Positions 11,173 to 23,010 of a stretch of 64,000 nt of DNA are shown one piece after another (within the stretch, counting starts at the first letter, position 1; every line of letters starts with the position of its first letter). Source of the stretch: Siderastrea radians (taxonomy: Eukaryota; Cnidaria; Anthozoa; Scleractinia; Rhizangiidae); NCBI GenBank assembly GCA_964017195.1, contig OZ024890.1:21104701-21168700 (forward strand), read 5' to 3'. Under the pieces are notes generated by a model. The model searched no databases, was not told the origin of the DNA, and saw only the letters and a program-made list of their open reading frames with translations. The position numbers and the translations under genes were made by a program.

Positions 11173-13136
11173 CAGTCCGGGATCGTTATCAATTTTGATA
11201 ACTCGGAGCAAAACAAACCATTAGCCAATCGCCGCTCAAAGATTTGTGCACGTGACGCTATTGTGAGGCATCGGCCATGAATTCAATATGGCGGACGAAC
11301 GCGAGACGATTTCGGAAAGGCTGAAGTGGTTACATTGCACTTTCTTCGAGTGAATTTAAAGTTTGTATCACAGGAATATGGAAAGAAAAGTACTTGGGAA
11401 TAGTGTTACTGTCCAGAAGTTATTTCCAAAAGCTGTGACGCTCGCGCGTGTGTGAATTTCGCCCACCCCACATTTGCCATCGCCATCGCCAAAATTAGAG
11501 ACTACTCTCAGTCTAGCTGTGACATGAATTTCGAATACTTCATCGACCCAGCTCGGTATCCTGCGAGTAGAGTCGCCCTTGATCTAGAAAAGTCGGAGGA
11601 AGATTGAAGGAGGCTTTGCTCGCAGGATACGACATCAAATTTTCTCAAGCAACGACTGTTCTGAGTGAAATGACAAGTGAAGGAAGACAACAATTATTCT
11701 TTTACAAAGCGTTTATTCATTCATTTGATTACATTTTATTTTCACAGTGTTCGCTCTGTTCTTGCTTCTTTTTCTTTGCCATGTTCATGGCTGGGGAATG
11801 TGAACGTTCATCAATCTGTAGTAAAAACGAAATAATCACCATGAATAAATATTGCTTTCACAAACGACAATACAGCATATATATTAAAGTATTCTCTTGC
11901 ACGGGAGGCGATTGAGGCTGCAATTGTTCACGTATTTAAGACTTAATTTGCATGTGCGCAGTTTGTTTGGAACAAAAGATATAAGCTAAGCTCTAAAGAA
12001 GCTACAACTTCAATTTCTTGACGAAAAAGGTCAATAGATCATACTCCGTGATGCGAAACACAACATCCTGCAACAGATAATATTTCAGATCGTTTATTGT
12101 CACCGATTTGGCTAAACTTTAGAATACCCGGGCACCTATTTGCATGTCATTGAATAACAATTGTTTCTTTTGTTTTCATATGGTTCGTTCTTCAAAGCAT
12201 TGAAAGATATGTAGATAAGTGGCCGTGTATTCTGAAGTCGCTGCAAGAGCAGCATTAAAACCACACTTAGTCGCTTAACAGACGATCAGATTTGGTCAAA
12301 TTTAACTAAGAATAACACACAAGATATCAGAAAAAGATCAGATATGACCTTGAGATCAAAGTCTTAAAAATGCGACGCCTAAAGTTATAAACGGCTCAAT
12401 TCAGTCATCATTTTTAAAAACATCCTCCAAACTAAACCCACTACAAAGGTACAAGAAGCAAAATTGGTCGAAAGACCGAGATATATCAGACGCGGCTTAC
12501 AAAGATATCAAAGTAGGAGTCGTGCAGGTCCTCTAACCCCAATTTAAAGAAGTAAGAAAAGTATAAAAATTTGTCACAGAAATTCAAAAGTATCTGCGTA
12601 ACAACGTCTGGTGATTACCACAAAAATCTAAAACGAAGCATCTTAGACACGAAGGATCAAGTGACTCAGTCAATAGAAACACAAAATGGCGGTTAGTGAT
12701 GCAATCAGACTGCAAATCAAAATACCCCAGTGCACTTTTTTAATAAATCGTGCACAACGATAAACAAACCATACATCGAAAGGAATAAGGTTAAAGAATA
12801 CGACGTAATTTTTGTGGATGCTACAAAATTCTTTAAACAACTCAAATTTAACGGCAAAGTGGAAAAACATACCTGATTTCGACGCAGAATTTGAAGTGTT
12901 CTTTCTCTTTGCGAGTAAAATTCGCTCCTTCATCGTTTGCCTTCATCCGCCATCTTTGGCACACGTGGAGTTCATTCCATCCCTGGCTTTCTCCAATAGA
13001 ACTATGGGTAGATAGCCCGAGTATTACCGAACAAATAACGAACAAAGCGGACCGAGTACGAAAATCTGCGATTTCTGAAATGGCCGCCATGTTGTGACGT
13101 AACATGGTTATCAAAATTGATAACGATCCCGGACTG
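11173..13136. mobile_element. Non-autonomous TIR transposon, 1.96 kb, TSD ATGGT
   Basis: The left end reads CAGTCCGGGATCGTTATC and the right end is its inverse, about 30 bp in all. The direct repeat ATGGT stands immediately outside both ends (11168-11172 and 13137-13141). The inner part of each TIR is itself palindromic (GTTATCAATTTTGATAAC). Sub-terminal sequence is also loosely mirrored (GGCGGACGAACGCGA near the left, CGAACAAAGCGG near the right). No transposase frame is present. A 5-bp duplication does not by itself fix the superfamily. Confidence 0.75.
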
Positions 13137-13161
13137 ATGGTGCCGTGTCCCTGGAGCTGCC

Positions 13162-13377
13162 ATGAATGAAACTAGCGAAGGATCAAAAGTGAAAAACAAG
13201 ATTATTCTTTATAGGGCTGAAACGTTAGCGAAACATTTATGTCACTTGAATAATTTGTGTGAAAGGAATTGCCGAGAAAATGGCGTGATTTTACTCAATT
13301 ACTCTGGAGTGTCGAAGACAGAGTTTGGTTGTGGACCAACCGGCACCGTTGTAGAAAGTTTATACTGGTCAGGATAA
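13162..13377 (+). other. Small open frame of doubtful coding status
   Basis: A 71-codon frame begins with an ATG 21 bases beyond the right target-site duplication of the TIR element at 11173-13136. Its composition (MNETSEGSKVKNK start, three cysteines) is protein-like, but no domain is recognised and no splice partners are clear. It may be a fragment of an older element or a chance frame. Confidence 0.15.
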
Positions 13378-14573
13378 TTACAAGTTGTTGTTCATTTGTT
13401 CCACACGGTCCGCATGGTCGAGCTGTTGAGACCATAAAACAAATAAAAGAAAACAAGTCTTACTTCTGCTGAACTGGAGGGGAGATCTAAGCTCAGTGTT
13501 TGGAAACAAGTTCCCGCGTTGAAGCAAAGAAGGAACAAACAACTATCCACGTGCAAGTGGATGGACTTTGTAAAAACTATTGACCTGTAAAATCTTCTTA
13601 GCCTCCTACTTGCAACTGCAGCCTGCTTCTCTACTGTATGAGAGCTTTAGCTTACTCGGATGCTAGGACACTTCAAGGATTCATTTGAATGCCACATCCG
13701 AGCAGAGTTAGCTTTTGCATTTAACATGTTTTGTCCTGACTTTGTGGTCGGGCCACTCCAAAATTAAGGCAAAAAACTGTTTTCACTTCTACTATTCAAG
13801 TGCACTTGTAAACCGAGAATTTGTCTCGTCTGTTAGGAGAATTGATTCAATAGCAATCAATTTTCACTCCTTGTCATATTTATGCATGTTCAACCGCAAG
13901 CCTGAGCCTACTAAAGTAAGTCTCTTCGTGTTTTAACATTCAGGTTAGAAAAGATCGCCTGCTTTAGTTATTTGCATTTGGGTTTTGGAATGGCCCAATA
14001 CTGTACACAAAGCTGACAAACAAAATTGTGTCACGGTGATTTGAAAGTACCATAAAAAAACGACAAATGTTACTTAAAATGGAAGCTTATGCTGTGGGAA
14101 TAAAAAATATCAGACATGATGCGATTTCATTAATTTTACAATTCACATTACGTTTTTCAAAATCTTTCCTTGTTCATTGTAATAGCTTACTTTCAGTTCG
14201 TAATTGTTATCAAAAATACTTCAAAACGCCGACAGTAGTTATTTTGGGAAACACCTTTATTGCCTTAGATGGACCTGAATTAGTTTAATCAATATTGAGC
14301 TGGGAGGTATGACTTAACGATAATTGCTTGTTCTAGTTTAACTTTGGTTAATGAGTTCTGCTTCGAAATTGCAGTTTCCTTTTAATTTTATAGGATTAAT
14401 TAAGAACCTCTTAAGTTATTGATTCATCATATGCAAACACGAGTGCTGTTGCTAACTGGACCTTGTTTTAAAAGGTTTCACGAAGCAGCACGAGCCTCGC
14501 GCGTTAACACTTTATATTCACTAGCTATCTCCTCTAAAAAGAGGAGTTCTTTTGCAACGAACTTGCAGCGTTA

Positions 14574-14953
14574 GGCCCCGGCTAAACGATCAAACATTTT
14601 TCGTCCAACATCATGTTGGAAGAACATGTTTTACTGTTTAGCCGCCTCTCTCAAATTTGCATTAAAATGGTTTTCCGAGTTTGATCAAACATTTCGGCAT
14701 CCAACATTGTACATTATGAGCAGATGTTTGATCGTATAGCCACCTCTGCCAACAAGGCTTGCACGAGCGGGAAAAAAACAACCAATCAGTAAGGGAATTA
14801 GGGCGACGTCGCAAGTTGTCACCTCATAATTTTCAGCGGTAATACGCAAGAAACGTCATGTGGGCTCATTAAACATTATTTGCTCGTTCAGCCACCGAAC
14901 GTTTTGAGTGACAAACACCAAGTTGGACGAAAATGTTTGCCCTTTTAGCCGGG
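14574..14953. mobile_element. MITE with ~32-bp TIRs
   Basis: The left end has CCCGGCTAAACGATCAAACA, running on through TTTTTCGTCCAAC. The right end is the imperfect inverse, GTTGGACGAAAATGTTTG and then CCCTTTTAGCCGGG. Inside, variants of TTTGATCAAACATTT recur. There is no coding capacity. It abuts the next element at 14961 almost directly. Confidence 0.7.
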
Positions 14954-14960
14954 ATTTTAC

Positions 14961-15871
14961 GCCCTGGCCAAACGGAGTCGCAAGTTATCGCAAGTTGAAA
15001 ACTTGCATTAACTTGGGACTCCGTTTGGCCATGACTTGCGTGTTCTTGCGATGGCTTGCGATGACTTGCGTTCACGTTGATCAAGCTCAAATTTCCACGC
15101 GAGCGAACGCAAGGTTTTCACCGTTTGGCCACCCAACGCAAGTCGATACAAGCTGGTCTCAGTATTGTTTTCCTTTGTACGGGCTAGGCCTAGCTACAAA
15201 AATCCCGAAAAATCGCCTAAAAATCTTTCCGGAATTTCTCCAAAAATGCTCCAAAAATCTCCGGTTTTACCTCTAAAAATTCCATAAAAACTCCTAAAAA
15301 TCTCTAAAAATCCCATGATATTAAAACACTGGGTGACCTGTGCTGAAAATTCCATGGCTTTGGTGGGCTTTTTGCTAGCGCCCTCAGTCCCAGCTAAATC
15401 AACAAGCTCCGCTGGGTCCGCCATTTTGAACTCATTTTTTCAGCAAGGAATGCTACATTAGGGGTAAAACCGCCGACCGATACAGTGAGGGTGCATCAAG
15501 GGGGCATCAAAAAGTTCCGTCACAATCGCTTGTGGCGAAACTTTTCTAAGTTTCAAGCTTTTTTGTAGCAAATATATAAAAAACCTTGAAAATATTCACC
15601 AAAACATCTAAAACTCGCTCCAAATCTCTAAAAATCCTATAGTTTTCTAAAAATCCCGTGAAGCTCTAAAAATCCCGAAAAAAGTCCGGATTTTTGTAGC
15701 TAGGCCTAGTACAGGCGCACGTGCAAGGCTGCACTGAAATGGCTTTTTTGCTACTTGCGTTGAACTGGCGTCTACTTGCGAGTCCGTTTGGCCACCCATC
15801 ACAAGTTTGTATTCGCAAGTTTACTTTTTCTAGCATGCGTTGACTTGCGACTCCGTTTGGTTTGGCCAGGG
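14961..15871. mobile_element. TIR element, TSD TTTTAC, interrupted by a nested element
   Basis: The ends are CCCTGGCCAAACGGAGTCGC and its imperfect inverse near 15846-15871. TTTTAC flanks both sides (14955-14960 and 15872-15877). The body is built from repeated CTCCGTTTGGCC and ACTTGCG words in both orientations. A second element is inserted at 15184-15709, so the uninterrupted host element would be about 385 bp. Confidence 0.75.
15184..15709. mobile_element. Nested TIR element (CTAGGCCTAGCTAC ends)
   Basis: The left CTAGGCCTAGCTACAAAAAT is mirrored by the right ATTTTTGTAGCTAGGCCTAG. The interior is dominated by CTAAAAATC-type words and carries no long frame. It interrupts the element at 14961-15871, so it inserted later. 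A clear target-site duplication was not identified. Confidence 0.65.
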
Positions 15872-16638
15872 TTTTACATGTAAGAGGTTCGACTTATTGT
15901 ATTTTAAGTACACATACCACATAACGAATTCGGAAGGACACAGTTTCTACTGCAAACTTGTCAAATTTGACAATACTACGACACGTGTTTTCGCTTTGGG
16001 TTAGTTTCATGCATGTCTATTGTTCTTCAATCAGACACGCGATACACACCCTTTAGGGGGCATCTAAAAACATTCAAACAAAGAAGACACGCGTGCAAAA
16101 GCAAAACATAACAAATCTGTGCAAACAAGCTCGAGAACTTTGTGAGCTACGCTATCAGAGTCCAAACAAAAATCATTAATCTGAGGAAATGTAAATTCCA
16201 CTGATGCGCACGACACACATGAGATGAAACCGAAATGAATACAATAAAGTATGGCAACTGCGTGAATAATAAAATGGCATTTGATGAAGACAACATTACC
16301 GTTCACCATGTAACCGTTCCACCCCATTAGATTTGTAAGTAGCCAGGTGGACAACCGCGTGGGGGCTTAATCAATTCACGCAGTTTTGTGACAGCTGTCC
16401 CATATCAGACTTGACTATCAGGTAATTGAAGTCACCGGCAACATAAAAAATAATCGGTCAAATCCACAGTCGTGAAAACCAAACCATCCAATTCCCATCT
16501 CATGCAATCCCACCATTTTATACGGTCTTACTTTTTTTTTTAATTACAGAATGTTAGAGTATTCGGCCAATCCACTCCTCTTCCGCTCAAACAATTTGAA
16601 TAGGGTAAAAAGACAGTTACAAAATAACTCATTCGACT

Positions 16639-16640
<2 letters not shown>

Positions 16641-16681
<41 letters not shown>

Positions 16682-16683
16682 CA
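16641..16683. repeat. (GCT)n microsatellite
   Basis: About 13 uninterrupted GCT units. It lies inside a short plus-strand frame (16551-16760) where it would encode polyalanine. That frame has no other protein-like features, so the tract is treated as a microsatellite. Confidence 0.9.
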
Positions 16684-16689
16684 CGTTTA

Positions 16690-19600
16690 TAAACGCCGTT
16701 TTGTTCAATCATCCTAAAGCACTACCACACTATCTAATGCACTTTCAGGACATAAACTAAGAACATTTGAAAACAAGCGTCTGGAAGCAAAGTTCAGCTG
16801 TCTACCTAATAAACATCATTTTGACACAGATTCTCATAGGAAACATGGCAGCTATTAACGCAAGGAAATTTCTGACATGCAGTTCCATCTGTGCCACGCA
16901 CTCTAGCCACATTTACTAACATTAAATTAAAAATGTTTTAAAAATGCTTTAATGCATGACGGGGGCTAAATATGACAACCAACTAGACAAGGTCAGAAGA
17001 CTTTCATCGTTAATAGTTTCCATTTATATTGGGCAGCATAGCCAAAACATCAGTGACAGTAAATATTTAAAGGTAAAATTTTATCACGGTTAAAAAGAAG
17101 ACACTCGCCATAGTTAAGGGTTAATGTGAACTCATCCACACATGTAGTTAAAAAAAATGACTGCTTTGAAGAAAAAAAGACATACATGTAAAAGAAATGA
17201 CGTCGCCTGTGGGAACACATTTCGAAACCAAAACCTTTCACTCCTTTGACAGAATACAAACATGCAAGAATTTCGAAAAGTAAAACTGATTTGCATTTCT
17301 TTCGAAATTTGCATTACTTTCGAAAATCTTCACGATCAGAGAGATCTGACCACTTAGAGGTATCTCAATAATATTTCCTATCTTACAGTTCTCGCCTAGT
17401 GATACCCATATTCCAAGTTACTAACTTAACAGACAAAAAACCGAAATGTTTTATATCATCACCAAATAAAAACCTTCTATCAAATCGAGTGCTTCGTTTG
17501 AAGAAAACATATAAATATAAGCTTATCTGACGAAAATTTTAAATTGATATTCAAACCTTTTCTTCTGTTGGATGTCTTCCCATTCTGCCGACCGGCTGTT
17601 CTAAGATAATTCAGACACTCATCCATAAACTCGTTTGAGTATATCCGCCCATCATGAAAATATTTCTGTTACGGGGAAACTGGAACGTCAACGCCGTAAA
17701 AACCAGTTCACCGTTGCGATCAGAACTAAAGTTGATATCCAACTGAATACAGCACCGCTTGTCTGAAAACGAGGTTAGTGACGTAATTGGAGTGTGCATC
17801 ACGATTCTCAGTTTCTGTTGATTGCTTTTGAGACGTCAGTGTAACTATGGATTGTCGTCTCAAAAACGAGCCAGTGATTGGCTGAAAATTTAATCCGCAC
17901 CGTTTCTTGTTAGGTTCCTCCCGTTCCAAACAGTAATTTAAATCTTTTTCTTCAAGGGCAGCCAGAAATGTTAATCACTTTGTCGTTTGACAAATTAAGG
18001 TAAGCGAAATTCAACGGGCGCGCTACAATCCAAATTATCGAAAAGTTGAGGCAAGACGTGGTTTCAAGCGCTTTTTTATTTGGTCAACAGTTTGTTTTTG
18101 TCGAGGTGTTGTTGTGCACGTTTTGGACGAAAATATCGTCAACTGATCGCATTTTACACTGCTTTGTCGACGCCACGTGCTGATGTATGACAAGGAAAGT
18201 CCGTAATGTGATAACTTTTGCACTAAACAAAGATTTGATTACGCGCCAAACATTAGTGTGCACTGCACCACTTCAAGAATTTTTACTTTTAATTAGCTTT
18301 AAAAAAGTTTCAGTTTTGTTTTTTCCTGCCCGATAACCGATTGATTTCGTCGAAATAATGTAGTATTTTTCGTCTCAAAATCGCAGCTACGTCATGGAAA
18401 TGCGAAAGAACACTCCGACAAAGGACTTGCAACCCATCCCCGTCCCAGAGCCCTTTCTCTCCATCACGGTTCCTGAACCTCCGTTCCTCAATTACTTATT
18501 TCGTCTCCCAGCTTCTGGAGTTCCAGGGAGTGTCTCCGCGTCTATTTCGGAACGTCGGGCAAAATCACAAGCCTGAGAGTTCTGTAGCTTCCGAAAATAA
18601 TGTGTGAGGCAATAAATCATGAATACTTTTATCCAGGTTATTTTTGAAGGAACAAGAGAAATTATTACTGGAAAAATCTCGTGAAGGACAATGAAAAGAC
18701 CTTTCTTGTATTAATTAACAAGATGCGTGGTTTCCTTCAAAATAATATCTTCTAGAAAAATGCAATTTAAGTTAAATGGAACGATTTTAATGACCAAAAC
18801 AATGCAGTCAAAAAAAGAATGGAAAATACCGAACTTTTTAAGCATTTTCGTTTGTTTCGGACGACATGAGAGTAAACCGTTTTGTAAACCGACGATGGTT
18901 AAATGTCATTTTTACCTCCCTGTAGAAAACATAGGCCCGCAATGCGTGCAGAACCGACGAAGTGTTGGTTCGTCTCGAAAAGAAAGCAAGCGAGGCGTGC
19001 GTGATTGCACGTTCGATAACATTCAAGCATTAGCAACAGCAAGTTGCAACAAAAGTGCGGTAACTCTGTAAGTCCCATGAAAAGAACAAGTAGTCCTGAG
19101 GGCTGCAAAACCGTGCCATCTGGCTCCCGTGCTGGTGTGGCAGTTGTAAACAGTCTCCTCTTAAACTTATAGAATTACAGCAACCAACGCTGAAATCTGA
19201 TCAACTGAAAAGGTAACCAATACCCTGGAAAGGAGGTCAACTAAATTATTCACCCTCTCCTCACCAAACATAGCTCCGCAGACTACGCTCGTAACCTCAT
19301 TCTTCATTCAAGATCCTTTTTCGCTATCTTTTGATCACTACACTCAAAACAGACGCATTTCAATAAATGGGCGATAAATTTCCTAATAAAGTAACCACAT
19401 CCTTACGATTGATCAGTAGGGGCACCGTAACAACCCAAAGGAATTTAACTCCTCCCATACCTGGGAACCACGCTTTATGCACAGTTCCCTTTAATCATGT
19501 CAAGGGCTCCTTAAGCCAACTCGTGAATGCAAATACGAAATAAATCATTGCTTTGCTCTATAGTACACGTTACAAGAAAGCGCATTATAGGCATTTACCA

Positions 19601-20580
19601 GTCGTTTTGACCCACTCCACCCTCGATAAGTATTTTTACTTGGCTCAAAGTGCTATTATTAGTCCTCCTTCTTTTCTTTCACTAGTATTTGACAGATATT
19701 TCAGTATTTCCTTTCGTGACAAGCAAGGGTCTAACACCGCTCGGCGGACGTCTGCGTCTATACCTACGATACTTTCTTGGGGACCCTTGTCCTATCGTGC
19801 GTGCGTGTGTGTTCTTTTCGATGTCTGTTACAACTTCTTCTCTATAAGAGGTCAGCACAAAATTATACTACAACACAGTCGAAGCAAATCTTCTACCAAA
19901 CCTCTTGACCAGCCAATTCAAAATAGCGACTCGGTCGGCCCTTGTTCTCACGTCATCCCATCCCATCGGCCATAGCGAAATACACACCTTATGAGCCTTA
20001 CAGGACGTATTTTCACCGACCACACAAATCCACCGTCTTTACGACTGCACTAATCCGACTTCGTCGGTTTAAAAGACTTTCGGTAGTTTTAGGTTCTTGT
20101 GCATAGATATGAAAAGGACATGGTAGTTATTGTTAGGCATGATTCCACTAATACACTAGCTAGGACTTTTAACATGATTAAAAAACGCTGCTAGGTTAAC
20201 TTCATACGTCACACTGAAATACCCTTACGTGGTTATGTCTGTGTCCTTTTTTTCCTAGTTAATTTGCTGTTTTTTTACCTGCCTAAGTCAGATTGGTAGC
20301 ATATAACGTCAAAATAAAATGTTTTGCTTTTGCGTAACCACGTCGATAGTTTATGTTAGTTTGGGCAATCCTGATTTTGTGTTCCATCACAAGTTAAAAA
20401 AGTCTATTACGGCCGATTTCAATGGAGAGTGCTAGTGCAGACCCGGTTGTGCAAGCATTAATGCCGGCCCAGCCATGAATCGACCGTCATGGTTCATCCC
20501 TAATCACAAAAAGGCATAAGAAGAAGGTAGATCTTCTGTTTCTTTATGATTTTTCCCAGGAAGTAAGTATTTTAATTCCC
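16690..20580. other. No supported gene
   Basis: Only short scattered frames are present, none with a recognisable domain. A piece near 18,928 (ATAGGCCCGCAATGCGTGC) recurs near 34,490 just upstream of the broken Mab-21 copy. Sequence from about 20,080 recurs near 36,960. Parts of this stretch therefore belong to the locally duplicated material. Confidence 0.4.
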
Positions 20581-20591
20581 ATCGCTATTTC

Positions 20592-20641
20592 GTGACCCTG
20601 GGCGAATCATGATTCCTCCGCCATGATTCGCCCAGGGTCAC
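20592..20641. repeat. Perfect hairpin, 20-bp arms
   Basis: GTGACCCTGGGCGAATCATG is followed after ten bases by its exact inverse complement. This is a small foldback repeat with no coding content. Confidence 0.85.
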
Positions 20642-20741
20642 AGCATAATCATGGAAATTTGCGCATGAAATAAGTTTACAGAAGAATGCTAACTTTCTGG
20701 AAATTAAACAATAAAAAAAAAACAGGAGAAAAGTAAAAAAT

Positions 20742-20850
20742 TAGTCTCCTTCGCAGCCGTTTTTAGGGTCGTCACGCAACGCTCCCCCACCTCCCTTTGT
20801 GAGGAGGAGCGTTGCGTGACGACCCTAAAAACGGCTGCAAAGGAGACTAG
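20742..20850. mobile_element. Foldback MITE, ~45-bp arms
   Basis: TAGTCTCCTTCGCAGCCG and the following bases to about 20,785 are mirrored almost perfectly in the right half, ending AAGGAGACTA. The loop is short and purine/pyrimidine skewed. I recognise this word family as a widespread dispersed foldback repeat in animal genomes, from memory only. Confidence 0.8.
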
Positions 20851-21639
20851 GAGAAGATGTGCTAATTTCCTTTACCGCTTTGTGATTATGGTAGCATCTT
20901 GAAGAGTGAATCATATCTTTCGAATTATACTTGACAACTCCCTTGTGGTTTGCACTCAGCATTAAAATCAGGATTTTTCAATTAATGCCAGCTACTTGCA
21001 CTGTTTTAAAACCATTTTTCATCATTGGAAGCTGAAAAAACAATTTGCTAGTAAATGCTGGATGGCCGTACTTACAGAATTGAAGGCAAACACAGACATC
21101 ATCATAAGTTAAAAACACAGACTACAAATTAAATATGCTCGGGCAAATGCTCCTCCAAATGCTCTTCTAATTTAAATTCAAAATTTCGTATTCCAGTGCC
21201 AGCAGTAATGGAAATATCTTGTACTGTCTGTAGCATACTTGTTTTGCGGGTTTTGTTATCTATTAGTTTATTTTGAAAAATAGTGGCATAATTTTAGAAA
21301 CACAGGAGCACTGTTAGTTGCTACTGTTACGAGCAAAGTTTCAATCTGTCAATGCCGATCTGTAAAAAGTGAGAAAACAGCCCTTTTCGCTAATGGTTGC
21401 GAACAGAAGACCAACACACGGACGTCGAGAGAGAGCTTGTTCTCAGTTACTTAGGGTCACCAGTTGTAATGGTAATAAGATTTTTAACAGAGGTATAAAG
21501 ATACGATTGGGTATTTGACTCGGTTTCTTGATAGTGTCGATGAAGCGAGGTAGTTACGCGGGTACCGCGTCAATTTTTCACGGGGGTGGGGGGGGGGCAC
21601 ACGTCAAAAATGTAATTAAAGATACACGTTCTATTACCT

Positions 21640-21947
21640 AGACTGTTCGTGTCTTAACTCGGGGTGGCGGCCATTTTGAATAATCTCAGTGCGGTCGTCT
21701 TTTCGAAGTCTGGGATCAAGAAACCTCCGGAAACCGTTATTTTGTTCGGCGCGCGATCGGGAGGTCTACGACGCTGTTTGTCGTAGACCTCCCTCCAAAA
21801 GACAATTCGCCTAATTTATTCAACGTTACTTCCGCCCCGAGGGTCTTCTGTGGTTATGTTACGTGCAATGTGTCATCCAGAGGCCTTGGCATGAGAATAA
21901 GAGCCTCGTTCTGAGAAAGAGGAAGCCAAGGAAAGAGAGATTGCGAA
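21640..21947 (+). promoter_or_regulatory. Candidate promoter / 5' region of the Mab-21 gene
   Basis: This is a locally CpG-richer stretch (GGGGTGGCGGCCATTTTG, GGCGCGCGATCGG) directly upstream of the proposed start codon at 21948. It holds a hairpin with 14-bp arms at 21759-21793 (GGGAGGTCTACGAC, seven-base loop). No TATA box is evident. The call rests on position and composition only. Confidence 0.3.
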
Positions 21948-21959
21948 ATGGCGGAATCG
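21948..21959 (+). CDS. Proposed first coding exon of the Mab-21-domain gene (M-A-E-S)
   Basis: ATGGCGGAATCG in a fair Kozak context (GCGAAATGG) is followed by the consensus donor GTAAGT at 21960. It ends in phase 0, and the acceptor at 24425 opens an exon in phase 0, so the two join without a shift. The intron would be about 2.47 kb and contains a SINE. The alternative is that this short frame is chance and translation starts at the internal ATG at 24495. Confidence 0.5.
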
Positions 21960-22599
21960 GTAAGTTCTGTGAATCCACAGCGTTACGTTATGTTTCATAT
22001 TTTCCCTTCGTATTTCGAGATATTAACAGATAATCTAACTAAAACTTTGTTGCTGCTCGTAATATGGATGTAAATTTGCTTCGAATCGTGTGACGCGCCA
22101 GATCAAGATTGAAATAGGAGTACTTGCAGAATACGCCGCCTCTTGTGACTATCATTGTATTCCTCTGTCGCAATTCTCAGTTGAACGAGCCAGATAACAA
22201 TACCCGTTGTTGACATAACATAAGAGCTGGGGTATTCTGCTGTTGTATCAACGAAACCCAGGTTATGTATGGTGTCTTTCTTTCATCGTTCTGTTTCATA
22301 TAAAATAGTAGTGGCAGTATCCTTGCCGTGATCAAACAATTTAGAGTCATACAGAAGGGTAATCTAATGGGCTGTTGCAACTCGTAAAGAAATACAGAAT
22401 TTCAACCTTACTCCTTAAAAATTCCACTATTTTTCAACATTCTTTTATATTCTTAAAGAGGTCTACAAATTCAACAACAGATGTGTGAATATTTAATGTG
22501 ATAGCCCAAAAGACCAATATATCAATACCAGCCTGAATTTCAGACGTCTCCTATGGTCTTTTACTCTCAAGAGAGAATCAATTAGCCGCTAATGCCACT

Positions 22600-23010
22600 C
22601 TTAACGCGTTGGACTTTTGATTGGGAGATGGGAGGGACACTGACTCAAGGCTGGGCCTCTGCACTGCTTTGCTGTTTACTTTTAGAAGAAACGTAACTCC
22701 CGAAATTGTTCCTCTCCACCCAGGTGTAAAAATGCGTACCAATGATGGACTGTGGGTGGGGTGAACCCTGATTCAAGGCTTGGTCTCTACACTGCTTGTT
22801 GTTTTCTTAGACAAGAAACTTCAATCCGTATTGTCCCTCTCCACCCAGGTGTATAAATAGGTACCAATGATGGCCTGCTGGGGGCAATGTTCTTGCATCC
22901 CATCCAGGGAGGTTGGGGGGGGAGGGGGTGGTTAAGAGGTTACACCTATTTGCTTCATGCTACAGAAGCCAGAGTTAATTACCGGCCCTTTGGGCCACGC
23001 GACCCAACAG
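22600..23010 (+). mobile_element. SINE with an internally duplicated body
   Basis: The body ending CCACCCAGGTGTATAAATAG, then GGTACCAATGATGG, then CATCCCATCCAGGGA, CTTCATGCTACAGAAG and GGCCCTTTGGGCC is the tail of a SINE I recognise as common in coral genomes. The head-plus-body segment occurs twice in tandem, at about 22,642 and 22,770 (offset 128). The first copy is the more degenerate. It lies in the proposed first intron of the Mab-21 gene, in sense orientation. Confidence 0.65.

Noticed and set aside
16551..16760. Polyalanine frame
   Set aside because: It is explained by a (GCT)n microsatellite; the flanks are not protein-like.
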